In this document: piece by piece, positions 51,787-60,898 of the stretch
Position numbering within the stretch: position 1 is the stretch's first letter
Layout: each line of letters opens with the position of its first letter
From: Pseudarthrobacter sulfonivorans
GTDB taxonomy: Bacteria > Actinomycetota > Actinomycetes > Actinomycetales > Micrococcaceae
Assembly: GCF_014712225.1 (NCBI RefSeq)
Contig: NZ_JACXBW010000001.1
Coordinates: forward strand, 62,001-126,000
DNA length: 64,000 bases
Direction of reading: 5' to 3'
Notes under the pieces: model-generated
The model's input: the letters and a program-made list of their open reading frames with translations, nothing else
The model's database searches: none
Told to the model about the DNA's origin: nothing
Position numbers and translations under genes: made by a program

Positions 51787-54036
51787 ATGAAACCGGAACC
51801 CGCGGGAACAGCCACGTCCAAGGGCGCTTCAGCGCCCGCGCGGGCCCGTTTCGGCTCATCCGAAGTACCGGCTTCGCGCGCCACGCAGGACCGGATCGAC
51901 ATTCCGGAGTTTGCGCCCAACCTCGTGCCCGAAGGCGACATCCGGCCCGACCGTTTCCTTGACCGCGAGCTGAGCTGGCTTGCCTTCAACTCCCGGGTCC
52001 TGGAGTTGGCCGAAGACCCGAACCTCCACCTGCTGGAGCGCGTCGCCTTCCTCTCCATCTTCGCGTCCAACCTGGACGAATTCTTCATGGTCCGGGTGGC
52101 CGGGCTCAAGCGGCGTATCGCCACCGGCCTCGCGGTGCCCTCCCCCGCCGGCCTCAGCCCGGTGGAGGTCCTCGAAAAGATTGGCGACGAAGCCCACCGC
52201 CTCCAGCAGCGCCATGCCCAGGTCTACGCCGAACAGATCCGGCCGGCACTGGCCTACGAGCACATCCACCTGATGCACTGGGACGAACTGGACGATGCCG
52301 CCAAGCAGCAGCTCAGCGCGATGTTCGCCGAAAAGGTCTTCCCCATCCTGACGCCGCTTGCCGTCGATCCGGCGCATCCCTTCCCTTACATCTCGGGACT
52401 CTCGCTGAACCTCGCCGTGGTGGTGCGCAACCCCGTCAGCGACAAGGAACTCTTTGCCCGCCTTAAGGTTCCGGACCAGCTTCCCCGCCTGATTTCCATC
52501 GACGGTCCCCGCGCCGGTGCCATTGCCGGGCGCGTGGCACGCTTCATCGCGCTCGAAGAGGTCATCGCCGTCCACCTGGACAAGCTTTTCGCCGGCATGG
52601 AGGTCCTCGAGCACCATATCTTCCGCGTTACCCGCAACGAGGACCTGGAAGTCGAAGAGGACGACGCCGAGAACCTGCTGCAGGCGCTCGAAAAGGAACT
52701 GCTGCGCCGCCGTTTCGGCCCGCCCGTCCGCCTTGAGGTCAGCAATGACATCAACCCGAACATCCGAGCGCTGCTGATCCGCGAACTCGGAGTGGAGGAG
52801 TCCGAGGTCTATTCGCTTCCCGCGCCGCTTGACCTCCGCGGGCTGTCCGTCATTGCCGGCATCGACCGTGCAGACCTCCATTATCCGAAGCACATGCCGC
52901 ACACGTCCCGGTTCCTCAACGAGTCCGAGACATCCAAGGCCGCCAACGTTTTCTCGGCCATGCGCCGCCGCGACATCCTGCTCCACCACCCCTATGACTC
53001 CTTCTCCACATCGGTGCAGGCGTTCCTGGAACAGGCCGCAGCGGACCCCAAGGTCCAGGCGATCAAGCAGACCCTGTACCGGACTTCGGGAGACTCCCCC
53101 ATTGTTGACGCCCTGATCGACGCGGCCGAGTCGGGCAAGCAGGTGCTGGCGCTGGTGGAGATCAAGGCCCGTTTCGATGAGCAGGCCAACATTTCCTGGG
53201 CCCGCAAGCTCGAGCAGGCCGGCGTCCACGTGGTGTACGGCATTGTGGGATTGAAAACGCACTGCAAGCTGTCGCTCGTGGTACGGCAGGAAGTGGACGG
53301 GCTCCGCCGCTACTGCCACATCGGCACCGGCAACTACCACCCCCGCACCGCCCGCTACTACGAGGATCTTGGCCTGCTGACCGCCAACGAGCAGGTGGGC
53401 GAGGACCTGTCCAAGCTGTTCAACCAGCTTTCCGGCTACGCGCCCAAATCCACGTTCAAGCGCCTGCTTGTGGCTCCCCGCTCTGTCCGGTCCGGCCTGA
53501 TTGACCGGATCGAGACCGAAATCCGCAACGCCCGTGCCGGGCTGGCCGCAAGGGTGCAGATCAAGGTCAACTCTATGGTGGATGAGGCCATCATCGATTC
53601 CCTCTACCGCGCCTCCCAGGCAGGCGTGAAGGTGGACGTCATTGTGCGCGGCATCTGCTCGCTGCGTCCGGGGGTGCCCGGCCTCAGCGAGAACATCACG
53701 GTTCGTTCCGTGCTGGGCCGCTTCCTTGAGCACTCCCGGGTATTCGCCTTCGCCAACGGCGGGGACCCCGTGGTCTACATCGGCTCGGCCGACATGATGC
53801 ACCGCAACCTGGACCGCAGGGTCGAGGCCCTGGTCCAACTGGCCAACCCGGACGACATCACCTACGTCCTTGACCTGCTGCGGCGGTACATGGACCCGGA
53901 GACTGCCAGCTGGCACCTGGACAACGAGGGCCTGTGGAACCGCCACCACATATCCGACGACGGCACGCCCCTTGAGGACATCCAGTCGTGGCTGTTGGCA
54001 TCGCGTTACCGCCAGCGCAGCCTGAGCCGGCGGTAG
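51787..54036 (+). CDS. ppk1: Polyphosphate kinase 1
   Basis: Makes inorganic polyphosphate from ATP reversibly. The 749-aa product starts after GAGGAG ([15 protein letters not shown]) with a ~50-aa N-terminal extension. Next comes the PPK1 N-domain ([19 protein letters not shown]), the catalytic autophosphorylated-His segment [14 protein letters not shown], and the second conserved motif [19 protein letters not shown]. It is followed closely by mutT1, as in mycobacteria. Confidence 0.96.
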   Translation: MKPEPAGTATSKGASAPARARFGSSEVPASRATQDRIDIPEFAPNLVPEGDIRPDRFLDRELSWLAFNSRVLELAEDPNLHLLERVAFLSIFASNLDEFFMVRVAGLKRRIATGLAVPSPAGLSPVEVLEKIGDEAHRLQQRHAQVYAEQIRPALAYEHIHLMHWDELDDAAKQQLSAMFAEKVFPILTPLAVDPAHPFPYISGLSLNLAVVVRNPVSDKELFARLKVPDQLPRLISIDGPRAGAIAGRVARFIALEEVIAVHLDKLFAGMEVLEHHIFRVTRNEDLEVEEDDAENLLQALEKELLRRRFGPPVRLEVSNDINPNIRALLIRELGVEESEVYSLPAPLDLRGLSVIAGIDRADLHYPKHMPHTSRFLNESETSKAANVFSAMRRRDILLHHPYDSFSTSVQAFLEQAAADPKVQAIKQTLYRTSGDSPIVDALIDAAESGKQVLALVEIKARFDEQANISWARKLEQAGVHVVYGIVGLKTHCKLSLVVRQEVDGLRRYCHIGTGNYHPRTARYYEDLGLLTANEQVGEDLSKLFNQLSGYAPKSTFKRLLVAPRSVRSGLIDRIETEIRNARAGLAARVQIKVNSMVDEAIIDSLYRASQAGVKVDVIVRGICSLRPGVPGLSENITVRSVLGRFLEHSRVFAFANGGDPVVYIGSADMMHRNLDRRVEALVQLANPDDITYVLDLLRRYMDPETASWHLDNEGLWNRHHISDDGTPLEDIQSWLLASRYRQRSLSRR

Positions 54037-54044
54037 GGCCGGCG

Positions 54045-55013
54045 TTGTCGAGCGACATCCTCGTAGCAGACCAGACAGACCACCCCGGCGAAGCGGTCGC
54101 GGTGGTTGCTGCCGGGGCCATTCCCTGGCGGGTCAACTCGAACGGCCTTGAGGTCCTCCTGATCCACCGGCCCCAGTACGACGACTGGTCCTGGCCCAAA
54201 GGCAAAATCGACGCCGGCGAGACGATTCCCGAGTGCGCCGCACGTGAGGTGCGCGAGGAGATCGGGCTGTCAGCGCCCCTGGGCATTCCCTTGCCGCCCA
54301 TCCATTACCACGTGGCCTCCGGCCTCAAGGTGGTCCATTACTGGGCGGTCAAAGTCAACGGGGCCAAGCTCGTTCCGGACGGCAAGGAAGTGGACCGGGT
54401 AGTCTGGTGCGCCCCCCAAACCGCCGCCGGGCTGCTGACCAACCCGTCCGACGTCGTCCCTTTGGATCATCTGCGGGCCGCCCACAAAAACGACCAGCTC
54501 GACACGTGGCCGCTCATTGTGGTGCGCCACGCAAAGGCGAAGCCCCGCTCGTCCTGGACGAAGGCGGAGGGAGAGCGGCCCCTGGCGGCCACCGGCATGC
54601 GGCAGGCGCAGGCCGTCGGCCGGCTGCTGCAGGCCTGGCAGCCACCGCGTGTGGTCACGAGTCCCTGGCGGCGCTGCGTGTCCACGGTGGCGCCCTATTT
54701 GAGGGCGTCCGGTGCCAAGGTCAAGCTTGTCGATGCGCTGACGGAACACCGGCACGCCCGCACCCCCAAGAAAACGGCTGCCGTCATCGAGTCCCTCCTG
54801 GACAAGCAGCGGCCCGTGGCCCTGTGCACGCACCGGCCGGCGCTCCCCACCGTCCTGGCCCAGCTGGGCAAGAACATGCCGGGCCGCCTGCGGGCCCTCC
54901 TGCCGGACGCCGACCCGTACCTTTCCCCCGGGGAACTGGTGGTGTGCCACGTCGCCCTGGGCGACAAAAACCGCATCGTGGCAGTGGAACAGTTCAAGCC
55001 TTTTGACGACTAG
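54045..55013 (+). CDS. mutT1: MutT1-type Nudix hydrolase fused to a histidine phosphatase
   Basis: MutT1 proteins sanitise 8-oxo-GTP/dGTP and cleave dinucleoside polyphosphates. The ~322-aa product has an N-terminal Nudix domain with the full Nudix box (GKIDAGETI...REVREEIG) and a C-terminal SixA-like phosphatase domain beginning IVVRHAKAKPRSSW with the catalytic RHAK motif. A TTG at 54045 with AGGG upstream is the likely start; other starts nearby are possible. It is 8 bp after ppk1, an arrangement shared with Mycobacterium. Confidence 0.9.
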   Translation: MSSDILVADQTDHPGEAVAVVAAGAIPWRVNSNGLEVLLIHRPQYDDWSWPKGKIDAGETIPECAAREVREEIGLSAPLGIPLPPIHYHVASGLKVVHYWAVKVNGAKLVPDGKEVDRVVWCAPQTAAGLLTNPSDVVPLDHLRAAHKNDQLDTWPLIVVRHAKAKPRSSWTKAEGERPLAATGMRQAQAVGRLLQAWQPPRVVTSPWRRCVSTVAPYLRASGAKVKLVDALTEHRHARTPKKTAAVIESLLDKQRPVALCTHRPALPTVLAQLGKNMPGRLRALLPDADPYLSPGELVVCHVALGDKNRIVAVEQFKPFDD

Positions 55014-55123
55014 TGGCACTGAGCCGGCGGACGTGGTTTGTGACACGGAGGCCGGCAAGAAGGTGATCGCCGGGATAGCTCCGGGCGTGGCAGTGCTTCG
55101 CCGCGCGCATCCGGCCGTCCCGG

Positions 55124-55129
55124 TAGACT
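55124..55129 (+). promoter_or_regulatory. Leaderless -10 box of thyA
   Basis: TAGACT followed by TTAGCC and the GTG at 55136. The preceding 55014-55123 gap shows nothing else. Confidence 0.6.
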
Positions 55130-55135
55130 TTAGCC

Positions 55136-55939
55136 GTGAGCATCCCGACGCCCTATGAAGACCTCCTGCGCGATGTCCTGGCCCATGGCACGCACAAATC
55201 CGACCGTACGGGCACCGGAACCACCAGTGTTTTCGGCCGCCAGATCCGCTTCGACCTGGCCAAAAGCTTCCCGCTGATCACCACCAAGCGGGTGCATTTC
55301 AAGTCCGTGGCGGTTGAACTCCTGTGGTTCCTGCGGGGCGAATCGAACGTGAAATGGATGCAGGACCAGGGTGTGACCATCTGGAACGAGTGGGCCGACG
55401 CCGAAGGCGAACTCGGCCCGGTTTACGGCGTCCAGTGGCGCAGCTGGCCCACCCCTGATGGCGGCCACATTGACCAGATCGCCGAGCTGGTGGAGAACCT
55501 GAAGTCCAACCCGGATTCGCGCCGGCACATCGTCTCCGCCTGGAACGTCTCCGAGCTTAAGGACATGGCGCTGCCTCCGTGCCACGCGTTCTTCCAGTTC
55601 TACGTGGCGGACGGCAAACTGTCCTGCCAGCTGTACCAGCGCTCGGCCGACATGTTCCTGGGCGTGCCCTTCAACATTGCCTCCTACGCCCTGTTGACCT
55701 GCATGATCGCGCAGCAGGTTGGGCTCGAGCCCGGCGAGTTCGTTTGGACCGGAGGCGACGTCCACATTTACGAGAACCACATGGACCAGGTCCTCAAGCA
55801 GCTGGACCGGGAGCCGTATGAGTACCCGCAGCTGAAGATCACCCGGAAGCCGGCGTCGATCTTCGACTACACACTGGACGACTTCGACGTGGTGGGCTAC
55901 CAGCACCACCCCACGATTAAGGCACCGATCGCCGTATGA
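55136..55939 (+). CDS. thyA: Thymidylate synthase
   Basis: Converts dUMP to dTMP using methylene-THF. The 267-aa product starts at GTG ([18 protein letters not shown]). Conserved motifs: DRTGTGT, the active-site Cys in [31 protein letters not shown] and [12 protein letters not shown] at the end. It overlaps folA by 4 bp, the classic thyA-folA pair. Confidence 0.98.
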   Translation: MSIPTPYEDLLRDVLAHGTHKSDRTGTGTTSVFGRQIRFDLAKSFPLITTKRVHFKSVAVELLWFLRGESNVKWMQDQGVTIWNEWADAEGELGPVYGVQWRSWPTPDGGHIDQIAELVENLKSNPDSRRHIVSAWNVSELKDMALPPCHAFFQFYVADGKLSCQLYQRSADMFLGVPFNIASYALLTCMIAQQVGLEPGEFVWTGGDVHIYENHMDQVLKQLDREPYEYPQLKITRKPASIFDYTLDDFDVVGYQHHPTIKAPIAV

Positions 55940-56520
55940 GCACCGAAAACACTGCAGACCCGCAATCCTTCACCGAGGACCTCGCCGGTACCGTCAGCGG
56001 CGTCGGCCTGGTGTGGGCGCAAACCTCCGGCGGCGTGATCGGCAAAGACGGCGACATGCCGTGGGACCTGCCCGAAGACATGAAGCACTTCACCCGGCTC
56101 ACCACGGGGCACCCGGTGATCATGGGCCGCAAGACATGGCTGTCTTTCCCGGAGAAGTACCGTCCGCTGCCTGGCCGCACGAACATTGTGATCACCCGGC
56201 AGAAAAACTGGGGCGGATCACCAGAGGCGGAGGGCGCCGTCGTGGTTCCTTCCCTTGATGACGCGCTCCTGGAGTCCCAGTTTGTCGACGGCGGCGAGAC
56301 CGTCTGGATCCTGGGCGGCGGCGAAGTGTTCCGGCAGTCCACTGAACTCGCCAACGTTGCGGTGGTCACCACCATCGATGTGGAGGCCGACGGCGACACG
56401 TACGCTCCCGAGCTCGACGAGACCTGGGAGGCGGCCGCCGCTGTCCCGCCGGACGGGTGGCTGACGGCAGCGAACGGGACACGCTACAGATTTACCAAAT
56501 GGGTGAGGACGCAGGGCTGA
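55936..56520 (+). CDS. folA: Dihydrofolate reductase
   Basis: Regenerates THF consumed by ThyA. The 194-aa product has a ~20-residue N-terminal extension ([20 protein letters not shown]) before the DHFR core: [27 protein letters not shown] with the catalytic Asp, then [11 protein letters not shown] and [10 protein letters not shown]. It overlaps thyA by ATGA, showing coupled translation. Confidence 0.97.
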   Translation: MSTENTADPQSFTEDLAGTVSGVGLVWAQTSGGVIGKDGDMPWDLPEDMKHFTRLTTGHPVIMGRKTWLSFPEKYRPLPGRTNIVITRQKNWGGSPEAEGAVVVPSLDDALLESQFVDGGETVWILGGGEVFRQSTELANVAVVTTIDVEADGDTYAPELDETWEAAAAVPPDGWLTAANGTRYRFTKWVRTQG

Positions 56521-56521
56521 G

Positions 56522-56740
56522 ATGTTGAAAAAACCGGAAACACTGTTTGTGCTGGGCTACATGCTCCTGCCGCTGCTCGCGCTGCTCTCTGCCATTGTTG
56601 GCCTCACCATGATCCTGGGCGGCAACAAGATCGCCGGTGCCATCGTGCTGGTCGTGGTGACGCAGGCCTTCGCGTTTGGTGCCTTCTTCGCGCTGCGCGC
56701 CCGGAAGGCTGCCGTGCTGGAGGAAAACAACCGGAGTTGA
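56522..56740 (+). CDS. Small two-helix membrane protein, 72 aa
   Basis: Function unknown. The protein has two membrane helices (about residues 8-30 and 37-60) and a short charged C-terminus (RARKAAVLEENN). It starts 1 bp after the folA stop, so it is the third gene of the thyA-folA operon. Confidence 0.8.
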   Translation: MLKKPETLFVLGYMLLPLLALLSAIVGLTMILGGNKIAGAIVLVVVTQAFAFGAFFALRARKAAVLEENNRS

Positions 56741-56816
56741 CGGAAGTTTGTCCGGGGGAATCAGCGCGAACCGGTAGCCGTGACGTAACCGACTGCGCAG
56801 GGCCGGTTCCGAAGTC

Positions 56817-56822
56817 TAAACT
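56817..56822 (+). promoter_or_regulatory. Leaderless -10 box of asd
   Basis: TAAACT, 6 nt before the asd ATG at 56829. Confidence 0.6.
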
Positions 56823-56828
56823 GTACGA

Positions 56829-57959
56829 ATGACTACAGCAGCTACCCCCTCCGTCGGCCTGGTCGGATGGCGCGGCATGGTCGGCTCCGTCCTGATGCAG
56901 CGCATGCAGGACGAGGGCGACTTCGCCAACCTCAACCCGGTGTTCTTCTCCACCTCCAACGCAGGAGGTGCCGCCCCGTCGTTCGCTGACGGTGCCGGCA
57001 AGCTCGAGGACGCGTTCGACGTCGATACCCTGGCGAAGCTGCCCATTATTGTCACCGCCCAGGGCGGCGACTACACCAAGCGCGTGCACACCGAGCTGCG
57101 CGGCCGCGGCTGGGACGGCCTCTGGATTGACGCCGCCTCCACGCTGCGCATGAACGACGACTCGATCATCGTGCTGGACCCGATCAACCGCGACGTCATC
57201 GACAAGGGCCTGGTCAACGGCACCAAGGACTTCATCGGCGGCAACTGCACCGTGTCCTGCATGCTGATGGGCCTGGGCGGGCTGTTCAAGAACGGCCTCG
57301 TCGAATGGGGCACCTCCATGACCTACCAGGCGGCCTCCGGCGGCGGCGCCCGGCACATGCGCGAGCTGCTCAGCCAGTTCGGCACGCTCAACGCCGAGGT
57401 CAGCTCGGAACTGGACGACCCGGCGTCGGCCATCCTCGAAATCGACCGCAAGGTCCTGGCCCACCAGCGTACGGACATCGACGCCACCCAGTTCGGCGTG
57501 CCGCTGGCAGGCTCCCTGATCCCCTGGATCGACGCGGACCTGGGCAACGGACAGTCCAAGGAAGAGTGGAAGGCCGGGGTTGAGACCAACAAGATCCTGG
57601 GCACCTCGGATGAAAACCGGATCATCATGGACGGCCTGTGCATCCGCATCGGTGCCATGCGCTCCCACTCGCAGGCTCTGACGCTCAAGCTCCGCGAGGA
57701 GCTCTCCGTGGCCGAGATCGAAACCCTCCTTGCCGATGACAACGAGTGGGCCAAGGTCATCCCCAACACCAAGGAGGACTCCATGGCCGGCCTGACCCCG
57801 GTGGCCGCTTCCGGCACGCTGGAGATCCCGGTGGGCCGTATCCGGAAGATGGAAATGGGTCCGGAGTACATCAGCGCGTTCACCGTGGGCGACCAGCTCC
57901 TCTGGGGCGCCGCCGAGCCGCTGCGCCGCATGCTCAACATCGCCACCGGGAACCTGTAG
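56829..57959 (+). CDS. asd: Aspartate-semialdehyde dehydrogenase, E. coli-like subtype
   Basis: Reduces aspartyl phosphate to the semialdehyde for lysine, DAP, Thr and Met. The 376-aa product has the NADP loop [18 protein letters not shown], the catalytic Cys in [12 protein letters not shown] (about residue 140) and the late His in [15 protein letters not shown]. The sequence and length match the longer, E. coli-type enzymes rather than the ~345-aa form of many actinobacteria. Confidence 0.95.
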   Translation: MTTAATPSVGLVGWRGMVGSVLMQRMQDEGDFANLNPVFFSTSNAGGAAPSFADGAGKLEDAFDVDTLAKLPIIVTAQGGDYTKRVHTELRGRGWDGLWIDAASTLRMNDDSIIVLDPINRDVIDKGLVNGTKDFIGGNCTVSCMLMGLGGLFKNGLVEWGTSMTYQAASGGGARHMRELLSQFGTLNAEVSSELDDPASAILEIDRKVLAHQRTDIDATQFGVPLAGSLIPWIDADLGNGQSKEEWKAGVETNKILGTSDENRIIMDGLCIRIGAMRSHSQALTLKLREELSVAEIETLLADDNEWAKVIPNTKEDSMAGLTPVAASGTLEIPVGRIRKMEMGPEYISAFTVGDQLLWGAAEPLRRMLNIATGNL

Positions 57960-57976
57960 CCTTCCCGCCCCCTGAG

Positions 57977-58036
57977 AGCGGCCCTGACCCGCAGGAGCGG
58001 TGCTACCCAGCACCGCCCGTGCGGGTCGGGGCCGCT
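57977..58036. repeat. Palindromic element, GCGGCCCTG family, copy 1
   Basis: A 16-bp stem with one wobble (57977-57992 with 58021-58036) encloses a second perfect stem GCGGTGCT/AGCACCGC (57997-58016). It lies between convergent asd and the AbiEi-like gene and probably terminates both. A related copy lies at 59126-59201. Confidence 0.88.
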
Positions 58037-58043
58037 TTCGCGT

Positions 58044-59021
58044 CTAACGAGCAAGAACTTGGCCACGCAGAATCCGGGACCGGTCCATTATGGTCGCGAT
58101 GCGCCGGCACAGTTCTCCAGGATGGGCCAGGTGATTCCATTCAACGCGGAGTACCAGCCATCCTTCTTCGATCAGCGCATTCTCACGGCTTCGCTCGGCG
58201 AGTAGCACCTCGTCGGTCGGTTTGTAATCGGTGTACTTCCCCCTGCCATCAAACTCGATCACCACTCGGGACTCAGGATCCGCGAAGTCTGCCCTGAAGC
58301 GGCCCAGGGCGGTCGGGATCTCAAATTGTGGAATGAACATGGTCAGCCCAAGAGACCGGAGCAATAGCCGCGTGCGGGTCTCCCCCACCGATTCTGACCG
58401 ACCATCGAGGACCGCCAGGAGATCCAGCGCCCGGCGGCTGCCGCGCTTGACCGGGCTCTCTTCCAACAGACGGCGCATACTGTCAATCCGGGCACCCTTG
58501 CACAGTGCGTGGTCGCCGATCACCGCGGCCTGTTCCAGCGGAAGGATACGAGCGCAATCCAGGACTGTGCGTTCGATGCTGGTGGTCAGGATCTCTCTGC
58601 CGTCCGGGCCCCACAGCGTTGAAAGGTCCCCGGGCTGCAGGTCCATCCGATGCGTCCGCACGTTCCTGCCTGAGCTCTTCCTTGTGTTGGCATAGTCGGT
58701 GGTGACGTGGACCAGTGGCCCTACGTCCCAGACGTGACAGCTGTGCAATCTGGCCGCGCTGACGTGGCTGTAACGGGAGAGCCCGCCGGTCGACAGGAAA
58801 TGGGCTTGGATCTTCAAGGCGTCCCTAGTCCAGGGCTTGGCGACTTTCCAGTCGGTAGTCCGGATATAGGCTCCGCGGCGAAGCCTCAAGAGGATCCCGC
58901 TTCGGATGGCTGCCGTCAGCACCCGTTCTTCCAGTCCGGCCGCGCCCAACTGTCGGGTGGAGGCCATTGGGAACACCGGCCACCGTGCGTCCAAGAGCAA
59001 TTGCAGCTTGTCGCTATTCAT
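58044..59021 (-). CDS. AbiEi-like winged-helix protein with C-terminal DUF559/Vsr-like nuclease domain
   Basis: The ~325-aa protein has an N-terminal region resembling AbiEi antitoxins (ERVLTAAIRSGILLRLRRGAYIRT) and a C-terminal DUF559-type endonuclease fold: RFRADFADPESRVVIEFDGRGKY, then ENALIEEGWLVLRVEWNHL. The acidic residues of EFDG fit a metal-binding active site. Start is ATG 59021; an upstream TTG is possible. There is no AbiEii toxin partner nearby. Palindromic repeats of one family flank it on both sides. A defence or DNA-repair role is inference. Confidence 0.75.
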   Translation of the reverse strand: MNSDKLQLLLDARWPVFPMASTRQLGAAGLEERVLTAAIRSGILLRLRRGAYIRTTDWKVAKPWTRDALKIQAHFLSTGGLSRYSHVSAARLHSCHVWDVGPLVHVTTDYANTRKSSGRNVRTHRMDLQPGDLSTLWGPDGREILTTSIERTVLDCARILPLEQAAVIGDHALCKGARIDSMRRLLEESPVKRGSRRALDLLAVLDGRSESVGETRTRLLLRSLGLTMFIPQFEIPTALGRFRADFADPESRVVIEFDGRGKYTDYKPTDEVLLAERSRENALIEEGWLVLRVEWNHLAHPGELCRRIATIMDRSRILRGQVLAR

Positions 59022-59125
59022 GATCCAAGGCTCTCGGACCAGCCACAACAACGGCAGGTTCCGGCAACGTTATGTGGACAACTCTGCGGCCGGCGTACGC
59101 CCGCCTCCGCTTCCGGCTGGCTTCT

Positions 59126-59201
59126 GCGGCCCTGGCCCGCAAAAGCGTTGCTGGCCAGCACCGCTCAAGCGGGGCCGGGCCGCTCTTGCGGGTCCGGGGC
59201 C
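59126..59201. repeat. Palindromic element, GCGGCCCTG family, copy 2
   Basis: Begins GCGGCCCTGGCCCGC and includes AGCACCGCT and GGGCCGCT, matching copy 1 at most positions. It can pair in two ways (59126-59140 with 59169-59183, or 59128-59147 with 59181-59201). It lies 20 bp after the stop of the AlkZ-like gene. Confidence 0.8.
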
Positions 59202-59220
59202 GGATGAGGCGCGCGCGGCC

Positions 59221-60318
59221 TCAGTGATCCAGGAAGCTGAGGTACTGTTCGGCGGCCTTGTCGAACGCCGCCTGCGCGCCGGCACCGAGGGACCGGGTTC
59301 CGTCGAAGAATTCGGGCACGACGGCGGCGCTCCGGCTGGTCCCGGCACGCGCCCAGGTGCCAACCACCTCTCCCCCGGCCACGATGGTCTTCTTGAATAC
59401 ACCGTTGCCGCCGGGAACGATTCTGTTGGCATGCTCCGGCGCCAGCACCAGGCTCCGGTCCTGGTAGCCCAGCAGGAACTCGTCAAAACCGGGCAGAAGG
59501 AGCACCGACCGCTGCCCGGGCACACCGTCGTCGAGCAGTGATGCGGTCTTCGGCGACATCCAATAGCTGGCATGGCCGAATTCCAGCTCGACCAGCTGGC
59601 CCCGGACCTGTTCAAAAGCTGACCGCACTTCGGTCAGCGGGATCTGGGTCCACCACGCAAAGTCGCGGAGCGTGGCCGGGCCGTGGCTGCGGAAGTAGCG
59701 AAGCATAAACTCGGCGATCGCGTCCTGCCGCTCAAGGACCCTCGATTCCGGGATCCACTCATCGAACGCCGCCAACAGCTGCTGGTTACCGGCGAGCGGA
59801 CCCTGGACCAGCCACGCATGCCGGCACAGCGTCCCCAGGATGTGGATCCCGCGCTGGCCGGTGGTGGGCTGCCCGGCAGCCTCAAACACTGAAAAAAGCT
59901 CGCTGCGGCTGAGAGATCCGCCCCCGACCACTCGTTCCAAGGCCACGTCGCGGCACTTTTCGATGTCCGCCCAAGTGATGTCCAGTTCCCGGTGCCGGCC
60001 GGCGACCACCCGGTGAAGCCGCTCCGCCGTGAGGCCCAGCATCCAGCGCAGGTCCTCCGGAGCCACCAGGTGGAGCGTGCCACGCATCGGCCAGGAGCGG
60101 ACCACGCTGCCATCCTCCAGGGCGGCCCGGACATCCGCGAGCCCTGCCCCGGGAACCCGGAGGCCGATGGCCATGAGTGACGCCTGCAGGTCCTGCGCCT
60201 GGGTGGCCGTCATCCAGCGGACAGCCGCCGGGACTGAGGCCAGCCCGGGACCGAGCAGCCCTTGGGAAGCAAGCCGGAGCCGGCCCATGACGTTGCGGGT
60301 GACGCGGGTGGCGGCCAT
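59221..60318 (-). CDS. Winged-helix DNA-binding protein, AlkZ-like (HTH_42 family)
   Basis: The 365-aa protein belongs by appearance to the HTH_42/AlkZ family of DNA glycosylases. Support: the TQAQDLQASL segment near residue 40, which contains a Q-x-Q motif (QAQ), RSWPMRGTLHLVAPEDLRWML, and FDEFLLGYQDRS. Members remove cross-linked or alkylated bases; the exact lesion is unknown. TAGGAT lies 6 nt before its ATG. It is divergent from a 170-aa membrane protein. Confidence 0.82.
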   Translation of the reverse strand: MAATRVTRNVMGRLRLASQGLLGPGLASVPAAVRWMTATQAQDLQASLMAIGLRVPGAGLADVRAALEDGSVVRSWPMRGTLHLVAPEDLRWMLGLTAERLHRVVAGRHRELDITWADIEKCRDVALERVVGGGSLSRSELFSVFEAAGQPTTGQRGIHILGTLCRHAWLVQGPLAGNQQLLAAFDEWIPESRVLERQDAIAEFMLRYFRSHGPATLRDFAWWTQIPLTEVRSAFEQVRGQLVELEFGHASYWMSPKTASLLDDGVPGQRSVLLLPGFDEFLLGYQDRSLVLAPEHANRIVPGGNGVFKKTIVAGGEVVGTWARAGTSRSAAVVPEFFDGTRSLGAGAQAAFDKAAEQYLSFLDH

Positions 60319-60324
60319 GCCCTC

Positions 60325-60349
60325 ATCCTAGATGCTGTCCAGATAGGGT
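60325..60349. promoter_or_regulatory. Back-to-back leaderless -10 boxes
   Basis: Minus strand TAGGAT (60325-60330) is 6 nt before the ATG at 60318; plus strand TAGGGT (60344-60349) is 6 nt before the ATG at 60356. The whole divergent intergenic region is 37 bp, so any -35 elements must overlap the opposite promoter. Confidence 0.65.
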
Positions 60350-60355
60350 AGGACC

Positions 60356-60868
60356 ATGACTTTGGGGAGTTTGTGGCAGTTGTTCGAACGTGAAACAAAG
60401 GGCTGGATGGTGGGAGGGACCGTCGCGGTCCTGGCGGGCGTGACCATCGGGCTCGCCCCAACTCTGGGACTCGGGGAGGGCGGATTCGCGGACGCCGGGT
60501 CCCCGGCCCAAGGCAGCATGGAACTCCTTTTGCCCTCGCTGTTCCTGTCGTTGGGTGGAGGGTACGCCGTCCTGTTTCCCGGGTTGCGGGCAGGCGGCGA
60601 TGTTCACCTTCTCCGCGATTGGAAGGTGTCGCCACTCAGTGGCAGGCTCCTCTGGGCCCTCTCCCTCGCCACCGCGACGGCGGGTCTGATGGCCTGCATC
60701 CTCGCCGCCGCGACGCATTCGGCCCTTCCAGTGGCGCTGGTCTGGCTGTTCATGGGCCCGTTCCTGGCGCTCAGCGGCTGGGCCGCCGCACTCATGGGGA
60801 CAGCGGCGGCCGTCCGGCGGACAGACGCTACAGACGCGCACGGAGCCCTGGCCACGCAGTCCTGCTGA
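60356..60868 (+). CDS. Membrane protein, 170 aa
   Basis: Function unknown. Three to four hydrophobic helices are seen (for example GGTVAVLAGVTIGLAPTLG and LFLSLGGGYAVLFPGL), with one charged cytoplasmic loop (HLLRDWKVSPLSG). It is divergent from the AlkZ-like gene and convergent with murB, 30 bp away. Confidence 0.75.
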   Translation: MTLGSLWQLFERETKGWMVGGTVAVLAGVTIGLAPTLGLGEGGFADAGSPAQGSMELLLPSLFLSLGGGYAVLFPGLRAGGDVHLLRDWKVSPLSGRLLWALSLATATAGLMACILAAATHSALPVALVWLFMGPFLALSGWAAALMGTAAAVRRTDATDAHGALATQSC

Positions 60869-60898
60869 CTTACCGCTCTGCCTGCTGTCCTGCTGACT

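Noticed and set aside
58044..60318. AbiE-type toxin-antitoxin or defence island
   Set aside because: No nucleotidyltransferase toxin (AbiEii) or other defence gene is adjacent; the neighbour is an AlkZ-like repair protein.
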